DNA of 64,000 nucleotides from Candidatus Pelagibacter sp. GTDB lineage: Bacteria; Pseudomonadota; Alphaproteobacteria; Pelagibacterales; Pelagibacteraceae. The position numbers were made by a program, and so were the translations under genes. Within the stretch, counting starts at the first letter, position 1; each line of letters begins with the position of its first letter. Below, piece by piece: positions 1-7,941 of this stretch. The notes under the pieces are model-generated. The model made no database searches. It saw only the letters and a program-made list of their open reading frames with translations, and had not been told where the DNA came from. The stretch is taken from contig JAOOLP010000003.1 in assembly GCA_028408795.1 (NCBI GenBank), forward strand, positions 9,713 through 73,712. The letters run 5' to 3'.

Positions 1-117
1 GAAATAGATACCTTGAGAGCAAAATTTGAAAAAGAAGGCCGATCTGAGCACTTAGATATTCTTGATGAAATTAACGCATACGTTGAAGAGTTGGAAAAAA
101 TTTACTCTTCTGCGTAG
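1..117 (+). CDS. 3' end of an unidentified protein (partial)
   Basis: The window opens inside a reading frame that runs in frame 1 for 38 codons and stops with TAG. The visible tail is rich in Glu, Lys and Leu (it ends VEELEKIYSSA) and looks like an amphipathic helix. No motif identifies it. It lies 34 bases upstream of the thioredoxin gene on the same strand, so the two may share a transcript. Other alphaproteobacteria often have addA next to trxA, but this tail is not recognisable as AddA and I do not name it. Confidence 0.6.
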   Translation, partial: EIDTLRAKFEKEGRSEHLDILDEINAYVEELEKIYSSA

Positions 118-151
118 TTGACTTTAAAGAATAAATATTTATTTATTAATT

Positions 152-463
152 ATGATTAAAGTTACAGATGATACTTACGAAAATTTTGTAAAAACAGGAA
201 ACAAAACAAAAATTTTAAAACTCGGGGCTACTTGGTGCAATCCTTGCCAAATGGCTATTCCTCCATGCAATGAATTAGCTGAAGAACTAAAGAATGATGT
301 TGAAATTGGCGAGTTAGATATTGAAGAGTCAGCAAATACTCCTGTTATGCTTTCTTGTAAAGGTGTGCCTTTATTTGTTAAATTTAAAGAGGGGAAAGAA
401 GTTTCTAGAAAAGTTGGCTGGCCGGGAAAACAAGAATTAAAAAACTGGATTACAAATTCTTAG
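152..463 (+). CDS. trxA: Thioredoxin-like protein with a WCNPC active site
   Basis: Small thiol-disulfide oxidoreductase of 103 residues, the size of a single thioredoxin fold without signal peptide, so cytoplasmic. The redox motif W28-C29-N30-P31-C32 is followed by the cis-proline region GVPLF (P73). Classical thioredoxin has WCGPC. The Asn at the third position, a further Cys at 39 and the Cys just before the cis-Pro loop (C69) make this a divergent member, so its partners may differ from those of a general thioredoxin. The gene ends convergently with folC, overlapping its 3' end by 4 bases. No clear Shine-Dalgarno precedes the ATG. Confidence 0.8.
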   Translation: MIKVTDDTYENFVKTGNKTKILKLGATWCNPCQMAIPPCNELAEELKNDVEIGELDIEESANTPVMLSCKGVPLFVKFKEGKEVSRKVGWPGKQELKNWITNS

Positions 464-1722
464 TTTTTATTTAAGATATTTCCACAATTATAAAGACTAC
501 CAAAACAAACTATAATTTTTTTTTCATCATTACTTATTTTTTTTAAGGCCTCTTTAACATTTCGACACTCTTCTGAATTAATTTTATTCTTAATAGCAAT
601 CACATTTAGCTCTTTTGCTGTTACAGAACTATTTTCATTTTCAATAGGCACAGTGAATATTTTTTTAAATGAATTTTTCAATTCTTTGATGAATAAATCT
701 GGTTCCTTGTTTTTTGTCATTGACCAAATACCATATTTTGGCAATTCTAAATTTTTAAGATAATCATGTAAATTTTTAGCATCAGTTGGAGCATGCGCAC
801 CGTCAATCATTATTGCTTCATTTTTGTGCAACATTTTTTTGATTTTGCCATTTTTCAAATAATTAAATCTTCCTGGGAAAGTTAGAGTTGGTAAAGTTTT
901 TTCAATTATTTTTTTGCTGACCTTTAAATCTAAAGCTATTTTTATTGCATGACCAATATTTTCAAACATGCCTTTTGAGTGCACATTATTAGTATTGATT
1001 TTGATCTTAGTTTTCTTATCTTGATAAAAATAATGATTACCTTTTTTGATTAATTTCCAAGCATCAGGGTAATTAATTTTACTTTTATTCTTCTTTAAAT
1101 GAACTTTTATTTTTTTCAATACATAGGGTGTTTGTTTACCTATATAGATATTTGAAAAATTGTTTAAATATCCCACATCTTCATGAATTATTTCATCAAG
1201 AGTCTTCTTTTTGAGAAATATTTTATGCTGAAGGTTTATATTTACAACAATTTGAGCGAGAGGAAAATCAAAGATATTTCCGCAGTCGTGCTTCCATAAA
1301 GCTCCAGTTTCAATTAAGTGGAAGTCCACATTTAATTTTGATGCATTTATTACATATACCAAAGTAAGTACTTCATAAATTGTAAGCGGTATCTTTAATC
1401 TTTCAATTTCTTTAATAGTAACTTTTATTTTTTTATGAGTTAGATATCTTTTTCCCATATAAAATCTTTCTCTAATATCTTGAATTGAAGGTGAGATATA
1501 AGTTGATACAGTTTTACCGTTAGCCTCTATAAAACTTTTCAAAGATGATAAAGTTGTAAATTTTCCAGATTCTCCTAATACACTAATTACATTATTTATT
1601 TTTTTTTCTGGATGACCAAGCTTTGATAAAGCTAATCTTATTCTTTTTAGACCAAATTTAATTCTCTTATTAAAAAGATTGTGATTAGCTAGCTGACTGT
1701 AAATTGCGTTCGACGGAGACAT
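460..1722 (-). CDS. folC: Folylpolyglutamate synthase / dihydrofolate synthase, divergent
   Basis: Mur-ligase-type enzyme of 420 residues that would add glutamate to dihydropteroate and to reduced folates. The N-terminus (LxRIRLALSKLGHPEKK) and overall layout match alphaproteobacterial FolC. The P-loop reads GESGKFT (residues 50-56) where GTNGKGS is usual. The second loop is ISPSI (usual TSPHL). E138, H166, the PGRF segment near 283 and the DGAH motif (307-310) are kept. The lysine of the usual EKAG motif, carbamylated in known enzymes, is D182 here, and GAHNP has become GAHAP. The gene overlaps accD by 38 bases, the common alphaproteobacterial order accD-folC. Family assignment is firm; full catalytic competence is uncertain. 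Confidence 0.8.
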   Translation of the reverse strand: MSPSNAIYSQLANHNLFNKRIKFGLKRIRLALSKLGHPEKKINNVISVLGESGKFTTLSSLKSFIEANGKTVSTYISPSIQDIRERFYMGKRYLTHKKIKVTIKEIERLKIPLTIYEVLTLVYVINASKLNVDFHLIETGALWKHDCGNIFDFPLAQIVVNINLQHKIFLKKKTLDEIIHEDVGYLNNFSNIYIGKQTPYVLKKIKVHLKKNKSKINYPDAWKLIKKGNHYFYQDKKTKIKINTNNVHSKGMFENIGHAIKIALDLKVSKKIIEKTLPTLTFPGRFNYLKNGKIKKMLHKNEAIMIDGAHAPTDAKNLHDYLKNLELPKYGIWSMTKNKEPDLFIKELKNSFKKIFTVPIENENSSVTAKELNVIAIKNKINSEECRNVKEALKKISNDEKKIIVCFGSLYNCGNILNKN

Positions 1723-2602
1723 TAGTAGAGTTATTTTTAGCTTGTGCCTCTTGTTTTTTCAATAAAACATTTAAAAGTGTTCCAATTGAAGAATTCAAAT
1801 GTCGTCTTTCGACTATTAAATCTATAAAACCGTGATCTTTAGTAAATTCAGCTGTTTGAAAATTTTCTGGAAGATTTTCTCTCACGGTATCTTTTATGAC
1901 TCTAGCACCTGCAAATGCCACCATAGCTGACGGCTCTGAAATTATTATATCTCCTAACATAGCCCATGAAGCGGTCACGCCTCCAGTAGTAGGATTTGTT
2001 AAAACTACAATAAAAGGAATATTTTTTCTTTTTAACTCGTTCACAGCAAGAGTTGTTCTAGTCATTTGTGCAAGAGCAATGCAGCTCTCTTGCATTTTTT
2101 GACCACCAGAACAGCTGAAAAAAATAAATGGGGCTTTTGACTCTATGGCGTGTTGTGCGCCTGCTATGAATGCTTCTCCAGATGCTGCACCAAAAGAACC
2201 CCCCATAAATCTAAAATCTTGAGCCCCTACAATAACATCGATTTGATTTACTTTACCTTTAGAAATTAAAATAGCATCATCTTGTTTTGTTTTACTTCTG
2301 GCCTCTTTTAATCTGTCTGTATATTTTTTACTGTCAACAAAATTTAATGGGTCATCTTTTGGCAATGGAGTTTTTAAAACTTCGTATTCACCTTTATCAA
2401 AAAATAATTGAAATCTTTCTTTACATGACAACTTATGATGAGCACCACACTTAGGGCAACAATTAAAGTTTGATTTAAGATCTTCTTTATAAATTAAATT
2501 TTTACATCCACATGTAGTCCAAAGATTTTCTTCGACTTTTGAGGATTTTTTTTCAAAAAGCGATTTAATTTTTGGTTTAATAAATTTTGTTATCCAATTC
2601 AT
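1685..2602 (-). CDS. accD: Acetyl-CoA carboxylase carboxyltransferase subunit beta
   Basis: Beta subunit (305 residues) of the cytoplasmic carboxyltransferase that makes malonyl-CoA for fatty acid synthesis, working with AccA (encoded at 37448 in this window). An N-terminal Cys cluster (C31, C33, C48/C49, C52) corresponds to the zinc ribbon, although the first pair is CxC instead of CxxC. The crotonase-fold core shows the GGSFGAASGE and SGGQKMQES segments of the acyl-CoA site. The ATG start overlaps the trpA stop by 4 bases (ATGA), which suggests translational coupling in the trpB-trpA-accD-folC run. Confidence 0.95.
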   Translation of the reverse strand: MNWITKFIKPKIKSLFEKKSSKVEENLWTTCGCKNLIYKEDLKSNFNCCPKCGAHHKLSCKERFQLFFDKGEYEVLKTPLPKDDPLNFVDSKKYTDRLKEARSKTKQDDAILISKGKVNQIDVIVGAQDFRFMGGSFGAASGEAFIAGAQHAIESKAPFIFFSCSGGQKMQESCIALAQMTRTTLAVNELKRKNIPFIVVLTNPTTGGVTASWAMLGDIIISEPSAMVAFAGARVIKDTVRENLPENFQTAEFTKDHGFIDLIVERRHLNSSIGTLLNVLLKKQEAQAKNNSTNVSVERNLQSAS

Positions 2603-3399
2603 GAAATTTTTCTTTTTAAACTGTATACCAACTTATTCAAAATTGTGACAGGATTTTGTTTTTTTTTAATAGAATTAGTAATAGTTTTACATAATTGACT
2701 ACCTACAACCAATCCATCAGCATTTTTGAGAGAATATATAGTTTTATTGGTAATTCCAAAACCTATTACCAAGTTCTTTTTAGGGTTGATTCTTTTGATT
2801 TTACTATAATTTTGTAGAATTTTTTTGGGTGAAACTTTAAGTTTACCACCAGTTGTAGATAACATCGAGATATAATAAATCATGTCGTGAGAGTCTTTAA
2901 TAATCTTTCTCATTCTTTCTTTTGATGTTGTTGGAGATAATAATTGAATAAAATTTATTGATTTTTTTTTACATCTATATGCAAATTGTTTATTTTCAGG
3001 GTATGGTAGGTCAACTACAATTAAACCATCTACCCCTGATGATTTACAGTTTTGTATAAAATTTGCCTCTCCATTTTGATATATTAAATTGAAATATCCC
3101 ATTAAGATTATTGGTTTTTCAGAATTAGACATTTTAAATTTTTTTACAATTTGAAAAACATCTTTGAGTTTAATTCCTTTTTTAAGAGCTCGATGAGAAC
3201 TTCCTTGAATTTGTCCACCATCAGCTATGGGTGTATTATGTGGGAAACCAAGTTCAACAATATCAGCATGACTGGATATTGAATTTAAAATTTTTAATGA
3301 ATTATCTTTTGTATTGTCGCCAGCTACAGTATAAGTAATTAGAGCTGGCCTTTTTTCTTTTTTACATTTTTCAAATGCTAAAGCAATTTTTGATTTCAT
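2599..3399 (-). CDS. trpA: Tryptophan synthase alpha chain
   Basis: Cleaves indole-3-glycerol phosphate to indole and glyceraldehyde-3-phosphate, and passes indole to TrpB. The 266 residues form a normal TIM-barrel length. The two catalytic residues, E49 in VELGFPH and D60 in PIADGG, fall at the same numbers as in the E. coli enzyme. The phosphate-binding end shows VIGFGI and GLVVGS. It overlaps trpB by 4 bases upstream and accD by 4 bases downstream. The catalytic residues look intact, in contrast to the neighbouring TrpB. Confidence 0.95.
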   Translation of the reverse strand: MKSKIALAFEKCKKEKRPALITYTVAGDNTKDNSLKILNSISSHADIVELGFPHNTPIADGGQIQGSSHRALKKGIKLKDVFQIVKKFKMSNSEKPIILMGYFNLIYQNGEANFIQNCKSSGVDGLIVVDLPYPENKQFAYRCKKKSINFIQLLSPTTSKERMRKIIKDSHDMIYYISMLSTTGGKLKVSPKKILQNYSKIKRINPKKNLVIGFGITNKTIYSLKNADGLVVGSQLCKTITNSIKKKQNPVTILNKLVYSLKRKIS

Positions 3400-4622
3400 C
3401 TTCTATAGGATCCTAATCTCTGTTTTATAATATCTTTGTCTTTAATGCTATCTCCACAAGAATTTACAACAATTATGTCTGAAGATTTTAATTTAGGTGC
3501 AATTTTAATTGCTTCTGCAAATGCGTGCGAAGGTTCTAAAGATGGAGATATATTTTCCATTTTAGAAACATATTCATAAGCTTTCAAGGCTTCCTCGTCA
3601 CTAGCTGATGTATATCTAGCTCTTTTTGTATCTTTAAGAAAGCAATGCAAAGGTGAAATACCTGGATAATCCAAACCAGCTGAAATTGACTCGGTTGATC
3701 CTATTTGACCTTCTTTATCTTGAACTACGTATTGCGCAGCGCCATGTAAAATTCCAATTTTAGATCCATTAGTCAAAGGAGCTGCATGTAGTTTACTATT
3801 TTTTGGACCACCAGCTTCAATCCCAACAAATTGAGCATCAGTATCCATAAATTCATTCCAAAATCCCATTGCTGAGCTACCTCCACCCACGCAGTTTAAC
3901 AATTTCATTTTTTTTGGAATTCGCCCAAACTCTTCTTTGACTTGCAACATTAGTTCTCTAGAAATTTGAGCTGTGCTCCATGCACAAATTTTTATAAAAA
4001 TATTAGGACCTACAGTTGATCCAACACACATATGAGTGGTATCACAATTAGAAACCCAATATCGCATACATTCACTTACCGCATCCACAAGAGTTTGACT
4101 TCCAGTTGTGACTGGCACAATTTCAGCACCATTCTTTTTCATCGCTTCGACATTAGGTCTTTGTCTTTTAATATCTTTGGCCCCCATAAAAATTTTACAT
4201 TTTAGGCCAAATTTTTTTGCTGCCATTGAGAGCATTTTCCCGGCATAACCGGCTCCAGTATCACCAACTATATATTTTTTACCCGCTCTTTTAGCTATCA
4301 AGCAGTGAACTGTAGCATTATAAATTTTGTGTGCTCCGCCATTAGCTTCAGATACTACTTTTGCGTAAATCTGTGCGCCCCCTAAATGATCAGTTAAATT
4401 TTCAAGTTTAATAAAAGGTGTAGGAGAACCAACGTAAGTCTCGAAATGATAATCTCTTTCCCTGAGAAACTTTTTCTCTTTTCTTAATTTTGAAAATAAT
4501 TTTGTTAGGTCATCTATTGGTTTTTTTAGTGTTTCGGGAATGTAATTACCACCAAATTTACCGCCGTACATATAGTTTTTGTCATGCTGATCGATTAGCG
4601 GTATTCCTTTTTTAATTTTCAT
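3396..4622 (-). CDS. trpB: Tryptophan synthase beta chain, divergent active site
   Basis: PLP enzyme of 408 residues that condenses indole with serine. The PLP lysine lies in GGAHKIYNA (about residue 99) and the phosphate loop in CVGGGSSAMG. Several landmark residues differ from the E. coli enzyme as I remember it: ETGAGQHG reads DTGAGYAG (catalytic Glu109 becomes Asp), GGGSNA reads GGGSSA, and the C-terminal SGRGDKD reads SCGDSIKD (Ser to Cys at the pyridine-contact position). The rest aligns well through GAKDIKRQRPNV, SISAGLDYPG and LKDTKRARY. I place the start at the ATG at 4622, not the TTG two codons upstream. Gene order pyrF-trpB-trpA is tight. Confidence 0.88.
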   Translation of the reverse strand: MKIKKGIPLIDQHDKNYMYGGKFGGNYIPETLKKPIDDLTKLFSKLRKEKKFLRERDYHFETYVGSPTPFIKLENLTDHLGGAQIYAKVVSEANGGAHKIYNATVHCLIAKRAGKKYIVGDTGAGYAGKMLSMAAKKFGLKCKIFMGAKDIKRQRPNVEAMKKNGAEIVPVTTGSQTLVDAVSECMRYWVSNCDTTHMCVGSTVGPNIFIKICAWSTAQISRELMLQVKEEFGRIPKKMKLLNCVGGGSSAMGFWNEFMDTDAQFVGIEAGGPKNSKLHAAPLTNGSKIGILHGAAQYVVQDKEGQIGSTESISAGLDYPGISPLHCFLKDTKRARYTSASDEEALKAYEYVSKMENISPSLEPSHAFAEAIKIAPKLKSSDIIVVNSCGDSIKDKDIIKQRLGSYRR

Positions 4623-4633
4623 TAACAATTCTT

Positions 4634-5284
4634 TTATAACGATTTTATTAGCTTTTGAATATTATTCTTAGTGTTTCCATTTGTAATGGAACGCCCAATA
4701 ACGAGCCAATCAGATTTGACTTTTTTGGCTTCCATAGAACGTTTTTGATCATAATTTTTTTTACCTATTTGTACACCAGGAGTAATAATTTCTTTTTTAA
4801 AGATCTCTCTTACTATATTAACTTCATGAGGGCTACAAACTAAAGCATCTAACCCAGCTTTTTTTGCAAGCTTCGCTTGATGAGCTACAAGATTTTTCAC
4901 AGATTTATTGTACCCTATTGTTTTTAAATCTTTATTGTTAAGTGATGTTAAAGTAGTTACGCCAACAATCTTGCAATGGGATACTTTTTTTACAGCTTTT
5001 AAGGCAGCTAAGCCAGAGGAAATATGTACGGTGAGGTAATTTATCCTTAAATCTCTCAATGCTTTCACAGCTGATAACATCGTATTAACAGTGTCATTTA
5101 ATTTTAGATCTAAAAAGATGATCTTATTTCTCAATTTTGAAACAAAATTTCTTCCATCTTTAGAATTCATAAATTCAAGTCCAAATTTGTAACCAATTTT
5201 AATTTTCTTAGTTTGTGATTGAGAAATTATTTTCTTCACCTTTTTAAGGTCAGTAGTATCAACTGCTATGAATATTTTTTTCAT
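4634..5284 (-). CDS. pyrF: Orotidine 5'-phosphate decarboxylase
   Basis: Last step of de novo UMP synthesis, converting OMP to UMP. The 216-residue barrel carries the catalytic DxKxxD signature as FLDLKLND, the TVHISSG strand and the phosphate-binding ends TPGVQIG and VIGRSI. It sits between ihfB and trpB, where many alphaproteobacteria carry trpF, but the motifs are those of PyrF and not phosphoribosylanthranilate isomerase. Its ATG overlaps the ihfB stop by 4 bases. Confidence 0.92.
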   Translation of the reverse strand: MKKIFIAVDTTDLKKVKKIISQSQTKKIKIGYKFGLEFMNSKDGRNFVSKLRNKIIFLDLKLNDTVNTMLSAVKALRDLRINYLTVHISSGLAALKAVKKVSHCKIVGVTTLTSLNNKDLKTIGYNKSVKNLVAHQAKLAKKAGLDALVCSPHEVNIVREIFKKEIITPGVQIGKKNYDQKRSMEAKKVKSDWLVIGRSITNGNTKNNIQKLIKSL

Positions 5285-5562
5285 TGATTTAAAAATTCTT
5301 TAAATTTTTTACTTGCTCTAAATCTTATCTTATTCTTTTTTGGAACATAAATCAGCCCCCCAGTTCTTGGGTTTCTCGCAGAATATTTTTCCTTTATTTC
5401 TTTAGTAAAAAAAGTTCCCAGATCTCTCAATTCTACTGACTTTTTTTCCTTAAGAGCGAGTTCTATGCTTTCGAAGAAATTATCGATGATGGAATTAAGT
5501 TGTTTATTAGAAAGTTTAGGATGTTTTTTTTTTAATCGTTTAACTAACTTTGGCCTTGACAA
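5281..5562 (-). CDS. ihfB: HU/IHF-family DNA-binding protein, probably IHF beta
   Basis: Nucleoid-associated DNA-bending protein of 93 residues. It has the HU/IHF fold with the beta-arm motif RNPRTG and the preceding ELRDLGTF (usual GFGxF). Position directly downstream of rpsA, with the start codon immediately after the rpsA stop, is the conserved place of the IHF beta gene (himD) in proteobacteria, which favours ihfB over hup. It would act as a heterodimer with an IHF alpha not encoded in this window. Confidence 0.88.
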   Translation of the reverse strand: MSRPKLVKRLKKKHPKLSNKQLNSIIDNFFESIELALKEKKSVELRDLGTFFTKEIKEKYSARNPRTGGLIYVPKKNKIRFRASKKFKEFLNQ

Positions 5563-7296
5563 TTATTTTTCTTCTTTTTTCTTTTTCTTACCACCACCAA
5601 TAGCTTTTTCGAAAATTCCTTTTAGCGTAGCACCCGACTTTGTAGCGCCTTCACCAAATTTTGCTATTAAAGACTTTTCTTCATCTATTTGAGCAGCTTT
5701 CACACTTAATTTTATTTTTCTTGTTTTTAAATCAAGCTCAGTAATTTTTGCATCTAAAGCGTTACCAGGAGAAAAAACTTCTGGTCTTGCATCTGCTGAT
5801 TCTTTTGCTAAATCAGATTTTCTTATTGTAAAAATTAATTTTTTATCTTTGTCTACTGTGACCTTTACTCCAGTTTTCAAAACTTCATGAATTCTTGTAG
5901 TTATAACATCACCAACTTTTTTACCATTATCTTTAAACCAATCTAAAGGATCTTTGTCCAAAGCGCGTTTTGAAAATCTAATTTTATCATCTTTTATATC
6001 TATGATTTGTACACTCAAAGTATCATTCTTTTTATATTTTTTTAGGTTCTCAATGTTTTCATCATAAGAAATCTCTTTATAGTGAAGCATACCAGTTAGT
6101 TTAGAGTCTAATAGTTCTCCAAAAATTGCTTTATCAGTAACGTTATTAACTTTTATTTTTACTTCTTTTCCAACACTATCTTTAATTTTATCCCACGGAT
6201 TATCTAAAATTGCTTTATATGATAGTGAAATCCTTTTTGACTCTTTATCTATGTTTACGATTTTAAATTTAATATTTTGAGAAACTGAAAGTATTTTACT
6301 TGGTTTAATATTTCTATTTGTCCAGTCTAATTCACTCGAATGAATCAATCCCTCAATTCCATCTTCGATTCGGACGAAGCAACCATAGTCCATTATTTTT
6401 GTTACTGTTCCATCGTACACTTCACCAACTTTATATTTTTTTTCTATTTTCTCGTATGGGTCTTCAGTTAAAGCTTTTATAGATGCGGAAACACGATTTG
6501 TCTTAGGGTCAATTTTAGTTATCTTTACCTTAAGTTTTTGACCAATGGTTACAAGATCAGCTGGCTTTTTTACTCTTCCATGACTTAAATCAGACACATG
6601 GAGCAAGGCATCAATACCGTGAATATCTAAAAATATTCCCCAGTCTGTGGTAGCTTTAACAATAGCGTTTTCTACTATGTCACCTTCTTTAATATTTTTT
6701 AAAGCTTCTGCAACTTCTGCATTTTTACTTTTTTCAAGAACCGCCCTTCTTGAAACGCAAACATTACCCCGATTTTTATCAATACGTGTTGCAATTACTT
6801 TTACAGGCGTATTCATTAAGTGATCTATTTTTTTTAGAGGTCTCACATCTATTTGCGATGAAGGCATAAAGCAAGCTAGCGAGTCTACAGTGCATATGAA
6901 ACCACCTTTCACTTTTCCAGTTATATAGCCAGTGAGTTCTTCCTGTGTTTCAAAAACCTTTTCCATTTTCTTCCAAGATTTCATTTTTCGAGCTTTTTCT
7001 CTAGAGAGAACTATTTCGCCTGAACGGGCACTTTCGATTCGTTCCAAGTAAACATCGATAGTAGATCCTACTTTAAGTTTAGATAATTCGTCATCATTTT
7101 TAAATTCCTCAATAGGTATCATTCCTTCTGATTTAGCTTTGCAGTCAACTACAATAAAATTTTTCATTATTTCAGTCACTGTGGCTTTAATAATTTCGTT
7201 CTCTTTTAATTTTCTATCTTTGAAATCTTCTTCTAATAGACTTTGGAATTCTTGTTTTAAAGGATTGGTTTTTTTTAATTCTTGTTCTGTTGACAT
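5563..7296 (-). CDS. rpsA: 30S ribosomal protein S1
   Basis: RNA-binding ribosomal protein that helps mRNA docking on the 30S subunit. The 577 residues hold six S1-type OB-fold repeats, approximately 40-105, 122-187, 208-276, 293-361, 377-446 and 461-530. Domains 3 and 4 show the clearest pattern (GIFLDIHGIDALLHVSDLS and the matching GCFVRIEDGIEGLIHSSEL). The C-terminus is a lysine-rich tail. It lies between cmk, three bases upstream, and ihfB, the conserved cmk-rpsA-ihfB order. Confidence 0.97.
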   Translation of the reverse strand: MSTEQELKKTNPLKQEFQSLLEEDFKDRKLKENEIIKATVTEIMKNFIVVDCKAKSEGMIPIEEFKNDDELSKLKVGSTIDVYLERIESARSGEIVLSREKARKMKSWKKMEKVFETQEELTGYITGKVKGGFICTVDSLACFMPSSQIDVRPLKKIDHLMNTPVKVIATRIDKNRGNVCVSRRAVLEKSKNAEVAEALKNIKEGDIVENAIVKATTDWGIFLDIHGIDALLHVSDLSHGRVKKPADLVTIGQKLKVKITKIDPKTNRVSASIKALTEDPYEKIEKKYKVGEVYDGTVTKIMDYGCFVRIEDGIEGLIHSSELDWTNRNIKPSKILSVSQNIKFKIVNIDKESKRISLSYKAILDNPWDKIKDSVGKEVKIKVNNVTDKAIFGELLDSKLTGMLHYKEISYDENIENLKKYKKNDTLSVQIIDIKDDKIRFSKRALDKDPLDWFKDNGKKVGDVITTRIHEVLKTGVKVTVDKDKKLIFTIRKSDLAKESADARPEVFSPGNALDAKITELDLKTRKIKLSVKAAQIDEEKSLIAKFGEGATKSGATLKGIFEKAIGGGKKKKKEEK

Positions 7297-7299
7297 ATT

Positions 7300-7941
7300 T
7301 TATTTTAAAAACTCTAGCACGTGTTTTGACATCATATTCAGCATCTCGCGTTTGTTTAATTTTCCGGTGTCGATTTCTATCGCATTTCTGTGTTTTTTTA
7401 AAGGGCTGTTTTTCCTTTTGAGATCATGATTATTTCTTATTCTTAAGGCTTTTTTAACATCTTTGAGTTTAATTTTATTATTTCTTTTTTTTAGTTCTTT
7501 ATACCTTCTATAAGCAGCCAAATTTAAATTACATTTAAAGAAAAATTTGAGATCAGCATTCGGTAATATTTTTGTTCCTATATCTCTTCCCTCTATACAA
7601 CAATTTTTATTTTTTTTTACAAAAGAAATTTGAAAATTCTTTAATACTTTTCTAATACTATTTTTTTTTGCTATGACCGCGCTATAATTTGATATTTCTT
7701 GAGTATGAAGATTGATAATATCAACCTTTTTGTAACTGAATTTTTTAAATTTTTTCCTTAAAAAAATTGTTTGGTTTTTTGGTTTATATTTTATCAAAAG
7801 ATAACTAGCATACCTATATAATATTCCTGAAGAAAGAAATTTAAGCTTATATTTTTTAGCTATCATTTTTGCGCCTGTAGATTTTCCAGTTGCTGCTCCA
7901 CCATCACAAGCTATTTGAAAAACTTTTTTATTTAATTTCAT
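7300..7941 (-). CDS. cmk: Cytidylate kinase
   Basis: Phosphorylates CMP and dCMP for nucleotide supply. The P-loop reads GGAATGKST near the N-terminus. It is followed by the acceptor region LSSGILYRYAS (usual TGAMYR) and the lid segment EGRDIGTKILPNADLKFFF. I choose the ATG at 7941 (213 residues): it is preceded by a G-rich Shine-Dalgarno (GGGGGGAATT then ATG), whereas the longer frame would need a TTG inside that site. The gene overlaps the aroA 3' end by 14 bases. Confidence 0.93.
   Translation of the reverse strand: MKLNKKVFQIACDGGAATGKSTGAKMIAKKYKLKFLSSGILYRYASYLLIKYKPKNQTIFLRKKFKKFSYKKVDIINLHTQEISNYSAVIAKKNSIRKVLKNFQISFVKKNKNCCIEGRDIGTKILPNADLKFFFKCNLNLAAYRRYKELKKRNNKIKLKDVKKALRIRNNHDLKRKNSPLKKHRNAIEIDTGKLNKREMLNMMSKHVLEFLK

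Noticed and set aside
129..143. AATAAATATTTATT palindrome before the thioredoxin gene
   Set aside because: It is made only of A and T in a very AT-rich gap, so a chance palindrome is likely.
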